Part shown: positions 34,660 to 51,219 of the stretch, in pieces
How positions within the stretch are numbered: position 1 is the stretch's first letter
Layout of the letters: each line of letters opens with the position of its first letter
Assembly (NCBI RefSeq): GCF_015680235.1
Contig: NZ_JADLJL010000017.1
Location: forward strand, 1-64,000
Direction of reading: 5' to 3'
Source: Pseudomonas guariconensis
Lineage (GTDB): Bacteria; Pseudomonadota; Gammaproteobacteria; Pseudomonadales; Pseudomonadaceae
DNA length: 64,000 nt
Made by a program: the position numbers and the translations under genes
Notes under the pieces: model-generated
What the model was told of the DNA's origin: nothing
The model's input: only the letters and a program-made list of their open reading frames with translations
Database searches by the model: none

Positions 34660-36099
34660 ATGAGCAAGATTCTCACCACCGCCAGCGGTGCCCCAGTAGC
34701 CGACAACCAGAACTCCCGTTCGGCAGGCCCACGCGGCCCGCTGCTGCTCGACGATTTCCACTTGGTCGAGAAGCTCGCCCATTTCAACCGCGAGAACATC
34801 CCTGAGCGCCGTGTGCATGCCAAGGGATCGGGCGCCTACGGCACCTTCACCGTGACCCGTGACATCACCCAGTACACTAGCGCCAAGCTGTTCGACAGCA
34901 TCGGTAAGCAAACCGAGACCTTCCTTCGTTTCTCTACGGTCGGCGGCGAGCGGGGCTCGGCCGACACCGAGCGTGACCCGCGCGGTTTCGCAGTCAAGTT
35001 CTACACCGAGGAAGGCAATTGGGACATCGTGGGCAACAACACGCCGGTGTTCTTCATCCGCGATCCGCTCAAGTTCCCTGACTTCATCCATACCCAGAAG
35101 CGCCACCCGCAAAGCAACCTGAAGAATGCCCAGATGATGTGGGATTTCTGGTCCCATTCCCCTGAGGCGCTGCACCAGGTCACCATCCTGTTCTCCGACC
35201 GTGGTATCCCTGACGGGTACCGGCACATGCACGGCTTCGGTAGCCATACCTACAGCCTGATCAATGCCGAGGGCGAGCGCACCTGGGTCAAATGGCACTT
35301 CAAGACCCAGCAGGGCATCAAGAACCTCGCGCCCGCCGAAGCTGCCCGCTTGGCAGGTACTGACCCGGACTACGCCCAGCGTGACCTGTTCGAAGCCATC
35401 GAACGCGGTGACTACCCACGTTGGACCGTGTGCATCCAGGTGATGAGCGAGGCCGAAGCCGCGGGGCGCGCTGAGAACCCCTTCGACGTGACCAAGACCT
35501 GGTCGCAGAAGGACTACCCGCTGATCGAGGTCGGTGTGCTGGAGCTCAACCGCAACCCGCTCAACTATTTCGCGGAAGTCGAGCAGGCGGCCTTCGGCCC
35601 GAGCAACATGGTTCCGGGTGTCGGCTTGTCGCCGGACCGGATGCTGCAAGGTCGGGTATTCGCCTACGCTGACGCCCACCGCTACCGTGTCGGTACCAAT
35701 CACCAGCAGTTGCCGGTGAATGCCCCGCGCAGCCCGGTGCACAGCTACCAGCGCGATGGTGCGATGGCCTCCGGCAGCTATGGCGGTGCCCCGAACTATG
35801 AGCCCAACAGCTACAGCGACGCGCCTAAGCAATCTCCGCGGCATGCCGAGCCGGCGCTGGCCCTGCAAGGTGCTGCCGATCGCTACGATCATCGCGAGGA
35901 CAACGATTACTTCAGCCATGCCGGTGCGTTGTTCCGGCTGATGAATGCTGAGCAGCAAGCTTTGCTCATCAGCAATATCGCCGGCGCGATGACCGGGGTC
36001 AGCATGGATGTGGTGCAGCGCCAGTTGCAGTACTTCTTCAAGGCGGACCCGGCCTATGGCGAGGGGATCGCCAAGGCGTTGGGCGTGAATCTCGCCTAA
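34660..36099 (+). CDS. katA: Monofunctional haem catalase (clade 3)
   Basis: KatA dismutates hydrogen peroxide in the cytoplasm. The 479-residue small-subunit catalase has the distal histidine in [11 protein letters not shown] (His53), the distal asparagine in [11 protein letters not shown] and the proximal haem-ligand tyrosine in [12 protein letters not shown]. An AGGAGAG site precedes the ATG. The pair katA-ftnA is conserved in Pseudomonas, where this catalase is the main housekeeping enzyme. The 126 bases upstream (34534-34659) are AT-rich and must hold its promoter, but I could not fix an OxyR site. Confidence 0.95.
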   Translation: MSKILTTASGAPVADNQNSRSAGPRGPLLLDDFHLVEKLAHFNRENIPERRVHAKGSGAYGTFTVTRDITQYTSAKLFDSIGKQTETFLRFSTVGGERGSADTERDPRGFAVKFYTEEGNWDIVGNNTPVFFIRDPLKFPDFIHTQKRHPQSNLKNAQMMWDFWSHSPEALHQVTILFSDRGIPDGYRHMHGFGSHTYSLINAEGERTWVKWHFKTQQGIKNLAPAEAARLAGTDPDYAQRDLFEAIERGDYPRWTVCIQVMSEAEAAGRAENPFDVTKTWSQKDYPLIEVGVLELNRNPLNYFAEVEQAAFGPSNMVPGVGLSPDRMLQGRVFAYADAHRYRVGTNHQQLPVNAPRSPVHSYQRDGAMASGSYGGAPNYEPNSYSDAPKQSPRHAEPALALQGAADRYDHREDNDYFSHAGALFRLMNAEQQALLISNIAGAMTGVSMDVVQRQLQYFFKADPAYGEGIAKALGVNLA

Positions 36100-36116
36100 G
36101 TCGAAGTGATAAGAAG

Positions 36117-36141
36117 AACCGCCCTCATTTGGGCGGTTTTT
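36117..36141 (+). terminator. Terminator of katA
   Basis: AACCGCCC (36117-36124) pairs with GGGCGGTT (36131-36138) around TCATTT and is followed by more T. So ftnA needs its own promoter in 36142-36261. Confidence 0.9.
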
Positions 36142-36261
36142 CAATGAATATCACTACTGTTTAACCGATTTTTTGCTTCTAATTGCGCGTTTCTCCGTGA
36201 CCGCGAGGCAAAGCTGGTTCACACTATTGGCATTGACGCATTCACAGGGAGAAGCAGGGCG

Positions 36262-36726
36262 ATGCAAGGTCACCCGGACGTAATCAACTACCTCGTCACG
36301 TTGCTGAAGGGCGAACTGGCAGCGCGCGACCAGTACTTCATCCATTCGCGCATGTACGAAGACTGGGGCCTGTCCAAGCTCTACGAACGTATCAATCACG
36401 AAATGGAAGAAGAGACCCAGCACGCCGACGCCCTGATGCGCCGCATCCTCATGCTCGAAGGTACGCCGGACATGCGCGCCGATGATCTGGAAGTGGGCAG
36501 CACTGTGCCCGAGATGATCGAGGCCGACCTCAAGCTCGAGTACAAGGTGCGTGCGGCGCTGTGCAAAGGCATCGAGTTGTGCGAGCTGCACAAGGACTAC
36601 ATCAGCCGCGACATCCTGCGTGCGCAGTTGGCCGATACCGAGGAAGACCACACCTATTGGCTGGAGAAGCAGCAGGGGTTGATCAAGGCCATCGGCCTGG
36701 AGAACTACCTGCAGTCGCAGATGTAA
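36262..36726 (+). CDS. ftnA: Bacterial ferritin FtnA (bacterioferritin-like, haem ligand absent)
   Basis: An iron-storage subunit of 154 residues that assembles into a 24-mer. The ferroxidase ligands are present: Glu18, Glu51, His54, Glu93, Glu127 and His130. The residue after Glu51, which is Met52 and the haem ligand in true bacterioferritins, is Thr here (EETQHAD). This matches the haem-free FtnA (once called BfrA) that sits beside katA in P. aeruginosa. It probably supplies iron for KatA haem or protects against Fenton chemistry. The annotation bacterioferritin would be common but slightly wrong. Confidence 0.88.
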   Translation: MQGHPDVINYLVTLLKGELAARDQYFIHSRMYEDWGLSKLYERINHEMEEETQHADALMRRILMLEGTPDMRADDLEVGSTVPEMIEADLKLEYKVRAALCKGIELCELHKDYISRDILRAQLADTEEDHTYWLEKQQGLIKAIGLENYLQSQM

Positions 36727-36731
36727 AAGCT

Positions 36732-36751
36732 GGGCTGCTTTGCAGCCCTTT
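36732..36751 (+). terminator. Terminator of ftnA
   Basis: GGGCTGC (36732-36738) and GCAGCCC (36742-36748) with a TTT loop, then TTT, directly after the ftnA stop. Confidence 0.65.
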
Positions 36752-36820
36752 CGCGGCACGAGGCCGCTCCTACAGGACAGCGCAAACCGCGGTCTTGTAA
36801 GAGCGGCCTCGTGCCGTGAA
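36751..36820. repeat. REP pair (inverted)
   Basis: REP unit 36751-36774 and its near-perfect inverted partner 36796-36820 (two mismatches), 21 bases apart. The pair fills the convergent ftnA-uvrA gap, a usual position for such elements. Confidence 0.85.
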
Positions 36821-36821
36821 A

Positions 36822-36838
36822 GGGGCGCAAAACGCCCC
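36822..36838 (-). terminator. Hairpin at the 3' end of uvrA
   Basis: GGGGCG (36822-36827) and CGCCCC (36833-36838) around CAAAA; on the minus strand it follows the uvrA stop, and CTTT comes after the stem. Confidence 0.5.
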
Positions 36839-36843
36839 CGTCC

Positions 36844-39678
<2,835 letters not shown>

Positions 39679-39807
39679 TGCGGCCTCGCTCGGCGGGCAT
39701 AAACAAAGGAGTATAAGGCGCGCTGCCAGTACGCGGCAAAGCGTCGCGTGGATGCTGTTACGCTGTCGGACTGATAGAATCGCCGCCGGTTCACACGAGG
39801 TTATTCC

Positions 39808-41202
39808 ATGCACGACACCCACAACGAACGCATGAGTGGCAGCGAAACCCGCGCCGCAAGCGGCCTGGCCCTGGTCTTTGCCTTTCGTATGCTGGGCATG
39901 TTCATGGTTCTGCCTGTGCTGGCCACCTATGGCATGGACTTGGCCGGTGCGACCCCTGCGCTGATCGGCCTGGCCATCGGTGCCTATGGCCTGACCCAGG
40001 CCGTGCTGCAGATTCCGTTCGGGGTGATTTCCGACCGCATCGGGCGCCGCCCGGTGATTTACCTGGGCCTGGTGGTGTTCGCCCTCGGCAGCCTGCTGGC
40101 GGCCCAGGCCGATTCGATCTGGGGAGTGATCGCCGGGCGCATCCTACAAGGTGCAGGTGCCATCTCGGCGGCGGTCATGGCGCTGCTTTCCGACCTGACC
40201 CGCGAGCAGCACCGTACCAAGGCCATGGCCATGATCGGCATGAGCATCGGCCTTTCGTTCGCGGTGGCCATGGTCATAGGCCCGCTGTTGACCCGTGCCT
40301 TTGGCTTGTCAGGATTGTTCCTCGCCACTGCAGGACTTGCCCTGGTCGGCATCGCGTTGATCGCCTTCGTCGTGCCCAGCGGCCACAAGGCCTTGCAACA
40401 TCGCGAGTCCGGCGTGGCGCGCCAGGCCCTGGGGCCGACCCTGCGTCATCCGGACCTTCTGCGCCTGGACGTGGGCATTTTCGTCCTGCATGCAATCCTC
40501 ATGGCCAGCTTCGTCGCGCTGCCCCTGGCCTTCGTCGAGCGCGGCGGCCTGCCGAAGGAACAACATTGGTGGGTATACCTGACCGCCTTGCTGGTCTCAT
40601 TTTTTGCAATGATCCCGTTCATCATCTACGGCGAGAAGAAGCGCAAGATGAAGCGTGTGCTGATCGGCGCAGTCAGCGTGCTAATGGTGGTCGAGCTGTT
40701 CTTCTGGCAATGGGCTGACAACTTGCGCGGACTGGTGACCGGCACCGTGGTATTCTTTACGGCATTCAACCTGCTGGAGGCATCGCTGCCTTCGCTGGTG
40801 AGCAAAGTGTCGCCCGCAGGCGGCAAGGGGACGGCGATGGGGGTCTATTCCACCAGCCAGTTCCTCGGTGCTGCCTTGGGAGGAATCATCGGTGGCTGGT
40901 TGTTCCAGCACGGTGGCCTGGGCATGGTGTTCCTCGGTTGCGCAGGGCTGTGTGCCGTGTGGCTGGTGACGGCCTTGAGCATGAACGAGCCGCCGTACGT
41001 GACCAGCCTGCGCATGCCGCTGACGCCGGAGGGTCTCCGGGAGGCCGGCTTGACCGAACGCCTGTTGGCCGTGCCGGGTGTGACCGACGCCGTGGTGGTG
41101 GCAGAAGAAGCCGCCATCTATATCAAACTGGATACGAAAATTTTGGACCGCGCGACCCTCGAGCGTCTGGTGAACCCAGCCGCTTCGGCGTGCGAAGCCT
41201 AG
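39808..41202 (+). CDS. MFS transporter of the YajR type with C-terminal YAM-like domain
   Basis: A 464-residue major facilitator with about 12 membrane segments. Motif A ([16 protein letters not shown]) lies between segments 2 and 3. After the last helix, about 70 residues (from PPYVTSL) form a soluble ferredoxin-like tail with [16 protein letters not shown], the arrangement known from E. coli YajR. The substrate is unknown. It is divergent from uvrA and ends 9 bases before ssb, so the two are probably co-transcribed. Confidence 0.85.
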   Translation: MHDTHNERMSGSETRAASGLALVFAFRMLGMFMVLPVLATYGMDLAGATPALIGLAIGAYGLTQAVLQIPFGVISDRIGRRPVIYLGLVVFALGSLLAAQADSIWGVIAGRILQGAGAISAAVMALLSDLTREQHRTKAMAMIGMSIGLSFAVAMVIGPLLTRAFGLSGLFLATAGLALVGIALIAFVVPSGHKALQHRESGVARQALGPTLRHPDLLRLDVGIFVLHAILMASFVALPLAFVERGGLPKEQHWWVYLTALLVSFFAMIPFIIYGEKKRKMKRVLIGAVSVLMVVELFFWQWADNLRGLVTGTVVFFTAFNLLEASLPSLVSKVSPAGGKGTAMGVYSTSQFLGAALGGIIGGWLFQHGGLGMVFLGCAGLCAVWLVTALSMNEPPYVTSLRMPLTPEGLREAGLTERLLAVPGVTDAVVVAEEAAIYIKLDTKILDRATLERLVNPAASACEA

Positions 41203-41211
41203 GAGAACGTT

Positions 41212-41751
41212 ATGGCCCGTGGGGTTAACAAAGTCATTCTGGTCGGCACCTGCGGTCAGGATCCCGAAGTCCGCTACCTGCCCAACGGTAACGCCGTGAC
41301 CAACCTGAGCCTGGCCACCAGCGAGCAGTGGACCGACAAGCAGTCCGGCCAGAAGGTCGAGCGTACCGAATGGCACCGCGTGGCTCTGTTCGGCAAGGTC
41401 GCCGAGATCGCCGGCGAGTACCTGCGCAAAGGTTCGCAGTGCTACATCGAAGGCAAGCTGCAGACCCGCGAGTGGGAAAAAGACGGCATCAAGCGCTATA
41501 CCACCGAAATCATCGTCGACATCAACGGCACCATGCAGCTGCTCGGCGGCCGTCCGCAGAACCAGCAGGGCGGTGATCCGTACAACCAGGGTGGTGGCAA
41601 CTACAACCAGGGCGGTCAGCAGCAGTACAACCAGGCCCCTCGCCAGCAGGCTCCGCGTCCGCAGCAGGCCCCGCAGCGTCCTGCACCGCAGCAGCCAGCT
41701 CCGCAGCCGGCGGCTGACTTCGACAGTTTCGATGACGATATTCCGTTCTGA
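41212..41751 (+). CDS. ssb: Single-stranded DNA-binding protein
   Basis: SSB coats single-stranded DNA in replication, repair and recombination. The 179-residue protein has an N-terminal OB fold (about 1-110), a Gln/Pro/Asn-rich linker (about 115-165) and the acidic DDDIPF tip that recruits partner proteins. Good AGGAGA site before the ATG. Confidence 0.97.
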   Translation: MARGVNKVILVGTCGQDPEVRYLPNGNAVTNLSLATSEQWTDKQSGQKVERTEWHRVALFGKVAEIAGEYLRKGSQCYIEGKLQTREWEKDGIKRYTTEIIVDINGTMQLLGGRPQNQQGGDPYNQGGGNYNQGGQQQYNQAPRQQAPRPQQAPQRPAPQQPAPQPAADFDSFDDDIPF

Positions 41752-41781
41752 TTCGAACGGTTAGGCATCACGTCAGACTAG

Positions 41782-41810
41782 AAACCCGGAGCAACCGCTC
41801 CGGGTTTTTT
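41782..41810 (+). terminator. Terminator of ssb
   Basis: AAACCCGGAGC (41782-41792) pairs with GCTCCGGGTTT (41797-41807) around AACC, followed by T. The 204 bases from here to fdnG must hold the formate dehydrogenase promoter; I saw only a GGCCAT/ATGGCC stem at 41935-41950. Confidence 0.92.
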
Positions 41811-42014
41811 CATGTTCTGAATTTTGGTTGGCTACAGGTTCGCGTTAGCCATCGATGGTGAGGTCCCGCGATCGCTTCATACCTGACCCACGTCATCGCA
41901 CATTCCTGATTCTTGACTAGAGTTACAGGTTGGTGGCCATCCCGATGGCCGCTACCGTGAGTCCTAGAGGCGCCGGCACGTTCCAGGCGCCCAGAACCTG
42001 ATCAGGAGTGCACG

Positions 42015-45000
42015 ATGGACCTCAACCGTCGGCAATTCTTCAAGGTCGCCGCCGTCGGCCTTGGAGGCTCGAGCCTTGCGGCGTTGGGCATGGCCCCTAC
42101 GCCTGCGTTCGCCGAGCAGGTGCGTCACTTCAAGTTGGCGCATACCAAAGAAACCCGCAACACCTGCCCCTACTGCTCGGTCGGCTGCGGCCTGATCATG
42201 TACAGCCAGGGCGATGCGGGCAAGAACGTCAAGCAGAACATCATCCACATCGAGGGCGACGCGGACCACCCGGTCAACCGCGGCACCCTGTGCCCGAAGG
42301 GCGCCGGGCTGCTGGACTTCATCCACAGCCCCAACCGTCTGCAGTACCCCGAGGTGCGCAAGCCAGGCAGCAAGGAATGGACTCGGATCAGCTGGGACGA
42401 GGCGCTCGATCGCATCGCCGACCTGATGAAGAAGGACCGCGACGCCAATTTCATCGAGAAGAACGACCAAGGCCAGACGGTCAACCGTTGGCTCACTGTG
42501 GGCTTCCTCGCCGCGTCGGCCGCCTCCAGCGAGGCCGGCTATCTGACGCACAAGGTGGTCCGTTCGCTGGGTGTACTGGGGTTCGATAACCAAGCGCGTG
42601 TCTGACACGGCCCGACGGTGGCAAGTCTTGCCCCGACGTATGGCCGTGGCGCCATGACCAATCACTGGTCTGACATCGCCAACGCGAACCTGGTCCTGGT
42701 GATGGGTGGCAACGCAGCAGAAGCGCACCCGTGCGGCTTCAAGTGGGTGACCGAGGCCAAGGCGCACAACAAGGCGCGGCTGATCGTGGTCGACCCGCGA
42801 TTCACGCGTACCGCCTCGGTGGCGGACTACTATGCGCCGATCCGCACCGGTACTGATATCGCCTTCATGGGCGGGCTGATCAACTACCTGCTGAGCAACG
42901 ACAAGATCCAGCACGAATACGTGCGCAACTACACCGACGTGTCGTTCATCGTCAACGAAGGCTATGGCTTCGAAGATGGGTTGTTCAGCGGCTACGACGC
43001 GGACAAGCGCATCTATGCCGACAAGTCCGGCTGGGGCTACGAGCTCGGCGAAGACGGCTTCGCCAAGGTCGACCCGACCCTGCAGCACCCGCGTTGCGTC
43101 TTCCAATTGATGAAGCAGCACTACAGCCGCTACACCCCGGAAGTGGCGAGCATGACCTGTGGCATGCCCCAGGACGCCATGATGAAGATCTGGGAAGAGA
43201 TCGCCACCTGCTCGCAACCGGGCAAGACCATGACGATCCTCTACGCGCTGGGCTGGACACAGCACTCGATCGGTGCGCAGATCATCCGCAGTGCAGCCAT
43301 GGTCCAGCTGCTGCTGGGCAACGTCGGTATGCCGGGAGGTGGGGTCAACGCACTGCGTGGGCACTCCAATATCCAGGGCCTGACCGACCTGGGGCTGCTG
43401 TCCAACTCGCTGCCTGGCTACCTGACCCTGGCCGGCGACGCCGAGCAGGACTACGCCACCTTCATCGACAAGCGTGCCTCGAAGCCGCTGCGCCCAGGGC
43501 AGCTGTCCTACTGGCAGAACTACGGCAAGTTCCATGTCAGCCTGATGAAGGCCTGGTATGGCGCCAACGCCACCGCCGAGAACGACTGGGGCTATGAGTG
43601 GCTGCCCAAGCTGGACGTCGGCGCCTACGACGTGTTGCGCATGTTCGAGATGATGGGGCAGGGCAAGGTCAACGGCTATATGTGCCAGGGCTTCAACCCC
43701 ATCGCCGCATTGCCGGACAAGAACCGCGTCACCGCCGCGCTGGCCAAGCTCAAGTGGCTGGTGGTGATGGACCCGCTGGCCACCGAAACGTCCGAGTTCT
43801 GGCGCAACGCCGGCCCGTTCAACGACGTCGACACAACCAACATCCAGACCGAGGTGTTCCGCCTGCCCACCACGTGTTTTGCCGAGGAGGACGGCTCGCT
43901 GGTCAACAGCAGCCGATGGCTGCAGTGGCACTGGAAGGGTGCCGACGGCCCGGGCCAGACCCGCACCGATGTGCAGATCATGAGCGAACTGTTCCTGCGC
44001 CTGCGCCATCGCTACAAGGCAGAGGGCGGCGCCTACCCCGACCCGATGCTCAACATCAGCTGGCCCTACAAGATTCCTGAAGAGCCATCCCCGGAGGAGC
44101 TGGCCAAGGAAATGAACGGCTGGGCGATCACCGACCAGGTCGATGCCGCCGGCGCTACGCTCAAGGCCGGCCAGCAGCTTTCCGGCTTCGGCCAGCTCAA
44201 GGACGACGGCAGCACCGCGTCCGGCTGCTGGATCTTCGCCGGCAGCTGGACCGAGCAGGGCAACCAGATGGCCCGGCGCGACAACAGCGACCCCTACGGC
44301 ATGCACCATGTGCAGAACTGGGCCTGGGCGTGGCCTGCCAACCGGCGCATCCTCTACAACCGTGCCTCCAGCGACCCGCAAGGCAAGCCGTGGGACCCGG
44401 AGAAAAAACGCCTGGTGTGGTGGAACGGCAAGGCCTGGACCGGCACCGACGTGCCGGACTTCAAGGTCGATTCGCCGCCGGAGGCCGGGATGAACCCGTT
44501 CATCATGAACCCCGAAGGTGTGGCGCGGTTCTTCGCCATCGACAAGATGGCCGAGGGGCCGTTCCCCGAACACTACGAGCCGTTCGAGACGCCCATCGGC
44601 ATCAACCCGCTGAACCCGCAGAACAAGCAGGCCACCAGCAACCCGGCTGGGCGGGTCTTCGACTCGGTGTGGGACACCCTCGGCAAGGCCGACGAGTTCC
44701 CCTACGCGGCCACCACCTACCGGCTGACCGAGCACTTCCACTTCTGGAGCAAGCATTGCCGCCTCAACGCCATTGCCCAGCCCGAGCAATTCGTCGAGAT
44801 CGGCGAAGTGCTGGCCAATGAGAAGGGCATCAAGGCGGGCGACCGGGTGCGGGTCAGCTCCAAGCGGGGGCATATCGAGGCAGTGGCGGTGGTGACCAAG
44901 CGGATCCGCCCGCTGAAGGTCAACAACCAGACCGTCCACCACGTGGGTATCCCGTTGCACTGGGGCTTCACCGGTATCACCCGGCATGGCTACCTGACCA

Positions 45001-45083
45001 ACACCCTGGTGCCGTTCCTGGGCGATGGCAACACCCAGACACCGGAGTCCAAGTCGTTCCTCGTCAACGTGGAGAAAATCTAA
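42015..45083 (+). CDS. fdnG: Selenocysteine-containing formate dehydrogenase, catalytic alpha subunit
   Basis: FdnG oxidises formate at a molybdenum bis-MGD centre on the periplasmic side and passes electrons to FdnH. One reading frame of 1023 codons is interrupted only by a TGA at codon 197 (42603-42605), in the context NQARV-TGA-HGPTVASLAPTYG. This is the selenocysteine site of the family, so the gene is intact. A twin-arginine signal (RRQFFK at 5-10, cleaved near AFA) exports the folded enzyme. The [4Fe-4S] ligands are Cys51, Cys54, Cys58 and Cys93. Automated callers may split it into 42015-42605 and 42618-45083. Confidence 0.95.
42603..42641 (+). promoter_or_regulatory. Bacterial SECIS element
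   Basis: Directly after the TGA, GGCAA (42620-42624) pairs with TTGCC (42628-42632), leaving GTC at the tip, 14 bases past the stop codon. Bacterial SECIS hairpins sit just here and carry a GU at the tip that SelB reads. The base sequence TGACACGGCCC matches the start of known E. coli fdh elements as I recall them. Confidence 0.8.
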
Positions 45084-46034
45084 ATGGCCCAGCAAGACAT
45101 CATCGCCCGCTCGGCCACCACGACCGTACCCCCTTCGGTACGCCAGCAACAGGAAGTGGCCAAGCTGATCGACACCACCAAGTGCATCGGCTGCAAGGCC
45201 TGCCAGGTGGCGTGCTCGGAGTGGAACGAACTGCGTGACGAGGTCGGCCACAACCATGGCTCCTACGACAACCCTCAGGACCTGACCGCCGACACCTGGA
45301 CCCTGATGCGCTTCACCGAGCACGAGCGCGACGACGGCAACCTGGAATGGCTGATCCGCAAGGATGGCTGCATGCATTGCGCCGAGCCTGGTTGCCTGAA
45401 GGCCTGCCCGAGCCCGGGGGCGATCATCAAGCACGCCAACGGCATCGTCGACTTCAACCAGGACCATTGCATCGGCTGCGGCTATTGCATCACCGGCTGC
45501 CCGTTCAATATCCCGCGTATCTCGCAGAAGGACCACAAGGCCTACAAGTGCAGCCTGTGTTCCGACCGTGTGGCCGTGGGGTTGGAGCCGGCCTGCGTGA
45601 AGACCTGCCCGACCGGGGCGATCGTCTTCGGCAGCAAGGACGAGATGAAGGTGCATGCCGCCGAGCGCATCGTCGACCTCAAGTCCCGTGGTTACGATAA
45701 CGCCGGGCTGTACGACCCGGACGGCGTCGGTGGCACCCATGTGATGTACGTGCTGCACCATGCCGATACGCCCACGTTGTACGCCGGCTTGCCCGACCAG
45801 CCGGTGATCAGCCCCCTGGTGGGGTTGTGGAAGGGCATCAGCAAGCCATTGGCATTGCTGGCCATGGGCGCGGCGGTGTTGGCCGGGTTCTTCCATTACG
45901 TACGGGTCGGCCCACAGCGGGTCGAGGAGCAAGACCACCCGGCAGCGGGCGAAGACGGCGTGCATCAGGTGGACCCGTCGGTCCATGTCTATGATCCGAC
46001 CAAGCCCGGTGGGCAAGGGGAGCCACGGCCATGA
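45084..46034 (+). CDS. fdnH: Formate dehydrogenase iron-sulfur (beta) subunit
   Basis: A 316-residue electron-transfer subunit with four ferredoxin-like cysteine clusters ([36 protein letters not shown] and CSLCSD with CVKTCP), for four [4Fe-4S] centres. One C-terminal membrane span (about 265-285) anchors the complex. It starts directly after the fdnG stop. Confidence 0.95.
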   Translation: MAQQDIIARSATTTVPPSVRQQQEVAKLIDTTKCIGCKACQVACSEWNELRDEVGHNHGSYDNPQDLTADTWTLMRFTEHERDDGNLEWLIRKDGCMHCAEPGCLKACPSPGAIIKHANGIVDFNQDHCIGCGYCITGCPFNIPRISQKDHKAYKCSLCSDRVAVGLEPACVKTCPTGAIVFGSKDEMKVHAAERIVDLKSRGYDNAGLYDPDGVGGTHVMYVLHHADTPTLYAGLPDQPVISPLVGLWKGISKPLALLAMGAAVLAGFFHYVRVGPQRVEEQDHPAAGEDGVHQVDPSVHVYDPTKPGGQGEPRP

Positions 46035-46687
46035 GCGACCACAAACCTATCGTGCGCTACAACGCCAACGAGCGAAGCAATCACTGGATCGTCGCGATCC
46101 TGTTCGTGATGGCCGGGCTGTCGGGGCTGGCGCTGTTCCACCCGGCACTGTTCTGGCTCAGCCACCTGTTTGGCGGCGGGCCGTGGACACGCATCCTGCA
46201 CCCGTTCATCGGGGTGGCGATGTTCGTGTTCTTCCTTGGCCTGGTGTTGCGCTTCTGGCGCGCCAACTACATCACGGCCAACGATCGTCTATGGCTGCGT
46301 CGCATCGACCGGGTCATGCTGAACAAGGAAGAGGGCGTGCCACCGATCGGCAAGTACAACGCCGGGCAGAAGCTGCTGTTCTGGACGCTGCTGTTGTGCA
46401 TGCTCGTGTTGCTGGTCAGTGGTGTGGTGATCTGGCGAGCCTGGTTCAGCCAGTACTTCGATATCGGTGCCATTCGCCTGGCCACCTTGCTGCATGCCCT
46501 GGCGGCGTTCGTGCTGATCCTAGGCATCATCGTGCACATTTACGCTGGCATCTGGATCAAAGGCTCGGTGGGCGCGATGCTGCATGGCACGGTGAGCCGT
46601 GCCTGGGCGCGCAAGCACCATGAACTGTGGTACCGGGACGTGACGGGCGACAAGGCCCCGCCAAGCCCGGGTAGAAAAAAAGGATGA
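46031..46687 (+). CDS. fdnI: Formate dehydrogenase cytochrome b (gamma) subunit
   Basis: A 218-residue membrane protein with four hydrophobic segments and conserved histidines ([27 protein letters not shown]) for two b haems. It passes electrons from FdnH to the quinone pool. The ATG overlaps the fdnH stop. Confidence 0.94.
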   Translation: MSDHKPIVRYNANERSNHWIVAILFVMAGLSGLALFHPALFWLSHLFGGGPWTRILHPFIGVAMFVFFLGLVLRFWRANYITANDRLWLRRIDRVMLNKEEGVPPIGKYNAGQKLLFWTLLLCMLVLLVSGVVIWRAWFSQYFDIGAIRLATLLHALAAFVLILGIIVHIYAGIWIKGSVGAMLHGTVSRAWARKHHELWYRDVTGDKAPPSPGRKKG

Positions 46688-46691
46688 GCGC

Positions 46692-47618
46692 TTGAGCACG
46701 ATTCTCGAACCTGGGCAGATCGAGGCGGCGGCGACTGCGCCGCCGTTCCTGCATCTTCCGTCAGCCGAACTGTTCCAACTGCGTGCCGAACGGCTCGAGC
46801 ATCTGGCCGAGGGGCATGCCTTGGGCGATTACCTTCGGCTGGTCGCTCGGCTGTGTCGTGTCCAGCAGCAGTTGCTGGCGCAGCCACCCAGCCCCATGCC
46901 GTTGGCCGAAGAGCGTCGGCGCCTGTGCCTGAGCCACGGCCTGCCGCCGCTGGCCGCCGACAGCCTGGTGCGCGAGGGGCCTTGGCTGCCTTGGCTGGAG
47001 GCATTGCTCGAGCACTTCCAGGACGCGCCGGGCGGCCCGCTGGCCGATGCCGTGCGGTCCTTGGGCAAAAGTGATCAAGCGCAGCGCAAGGGCTGGGCCA
47101 TCGCCCTGCTCGGTGGCCAGTATGATGCTGTGCCGGCGGCGTTGGTGCCTTTCATTGGCGCTGCATTGCAGGCGGCGTGGAGCCATTGGTTGCTGAGCCT
47201 GCCGGAACCGGACCTGAAACCAGGTAGCAGCCTTTCGCAATGCCCAGCCTGTGGCTCGCCGGCCATGGCCGGGGTGGTGCGTAACCGAGGCAAGCACAAT
47301 GGCCTGCGTTACCTGGCCTGTTCGCTGTGTGCCTGCGAGTGGCATGTGGTCCGGGTCAAGTGCGTGTACTGCGACTCGAGCAAGGGCCTGCGCTATACCA
47401 GCTTGGAGGATGACCGCCATGCCCCGGGCAAGGCGCCGCTGCGTGCCGAGTGTTGCCCGGGCTGCAACAGCTACCTCAAGCAGTGCTACCTGGAGAACGA
47501 CAGTGCTGCCGAGCCCTTGGCCGACGACCTGGTCAGCCTGGCACTGGACATGCGCCTGGACGAAGAAGGCTTCCAGCGCCTGGCGCCGAACCTGCTGCTG
47601 GCGCCGGGTGGGGGGTGA
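46692..47618 (+). CDS. fdhE: Formate dehydrogenase accessory protein FdhE
   Basis: FdhE binds the FdnG-type catalytic subunit and is needed for its activity. The 308-residue protein has the C-terminal rubredoxin-like CxxC set (CPACGS, CSLCAC, CVYCDS, CPGCNS). It starts with TTG at 46692, four bases after fdnI; no ATG in frame fits the family N-terminus. Confidence 0.92.
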   Translation: MSTILEPGQIEAAATAPPFLHLPSAELFQLRAERLEHLAEGHALGDYLRLVARLCRVQQQLLAQPPSPMPLAEERRRLCLSHGLPPLAADSLVREGPWLPWLEALLEHFQDAPGGPLADAVRSLGKSDQAQRKGWAIALLGGQYDAVPAALVPFIGAALQAAWSHWLLSLPEPDLKPGSSLSQCPACGSPAMAGVVRNRGKHNGLRYLACSLCACEWHVVRVKCVYCDSSKGLRYTSLEDDRHAPGKAPLRAECCPGCNSYLKQCYLENDSAAEPLADDLVSLALDMRLDEEGFQRLAPNLLLAPGGG

Positions 47619-47648
47619 GTGTCTACACTTCACTATCGAGTTGCCCCC

Positions 47649-47712
47649 ATCGCCGGCAAGCCGGCTCCCACAGGTACAACGCAAGCCTGTAGGAGCGGGC
47701 TTGTCCCGCGAT
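47649..47712. repeat. REP pair (inverted) between fdhE and selA
   Basis: The unit ATCGCCGGCAAGCCGGCTCC at 47649-47668 (extending to 47674) is followed by an inverted unit GGAGCGGGCTTGTCCCGCG at 47692-47710. The two halves belong to different REP variants. They may act as an mRNA 3'-end barrier between fdn and sel genes. Confidence 0.8.
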
Positions 47713-47747
47713 AAGGCCCGCCCAGACAACGGATCAGTCCAAGGTAG

Positions 47748-51100
<3,353 letters not shown>

Positions 51101-51106
51101 CTACAA

Positions 51107-51202
51107 GGAAGGCAATCGCGCCCGGTGGCGCGGCCGGGCTTCAAACCCGGTTGGGGACGGCAGCCGTTCCCGGGCAGGTTCGACTCCCGCTGCCTTCCGC
51201 CA
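51107..51202 (+). tRNA. selC: tRNA-Sec (TCA)
   Basis: A 96-base tRNA with the long 8-bp acceptor GGAAGGCA/TGCCTTCC, anticodon TCA at 51141-51143 in a CCGGG/CCCGG stem, a very long variable arm, discriminator G and encoded CCA. All are hallmarks of bacterial tRNA-Sec. It starts 7 bases after selB. Confidence 0.96.
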
Positions 51203-51219
51203 TTCAACTCGACACGCGC

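Noticed and set aside
39679..39807. LexA (SOS) box between uvrA and the MFS gene
   Set aside because: No CTGT-N8-ACAG is present; CTGTTACGCTGTCGG only has one half.
41811..42014. Anr or NarL site upstream of fdnG
   Set aside because: I found no TTGAT-N4-ATCAA match in this gap. A formate dehydrogenase promoter must be there but is not definable by eye.
42015..45083. fdnG as two genes or a nonsense-disrupted pseudogene
   Set aside because: The TGA stands at the conserved selenocysteine position with a SECIS hairpin, and selA, selB and selC lie downstream.
41964..46016. Minus-strand reading frame of 1350 codons opposite fdnG-fdnH
   Set aside because: Same codon-bias shadow. The plus strand carries clear conserved subunits with overlapping starts.
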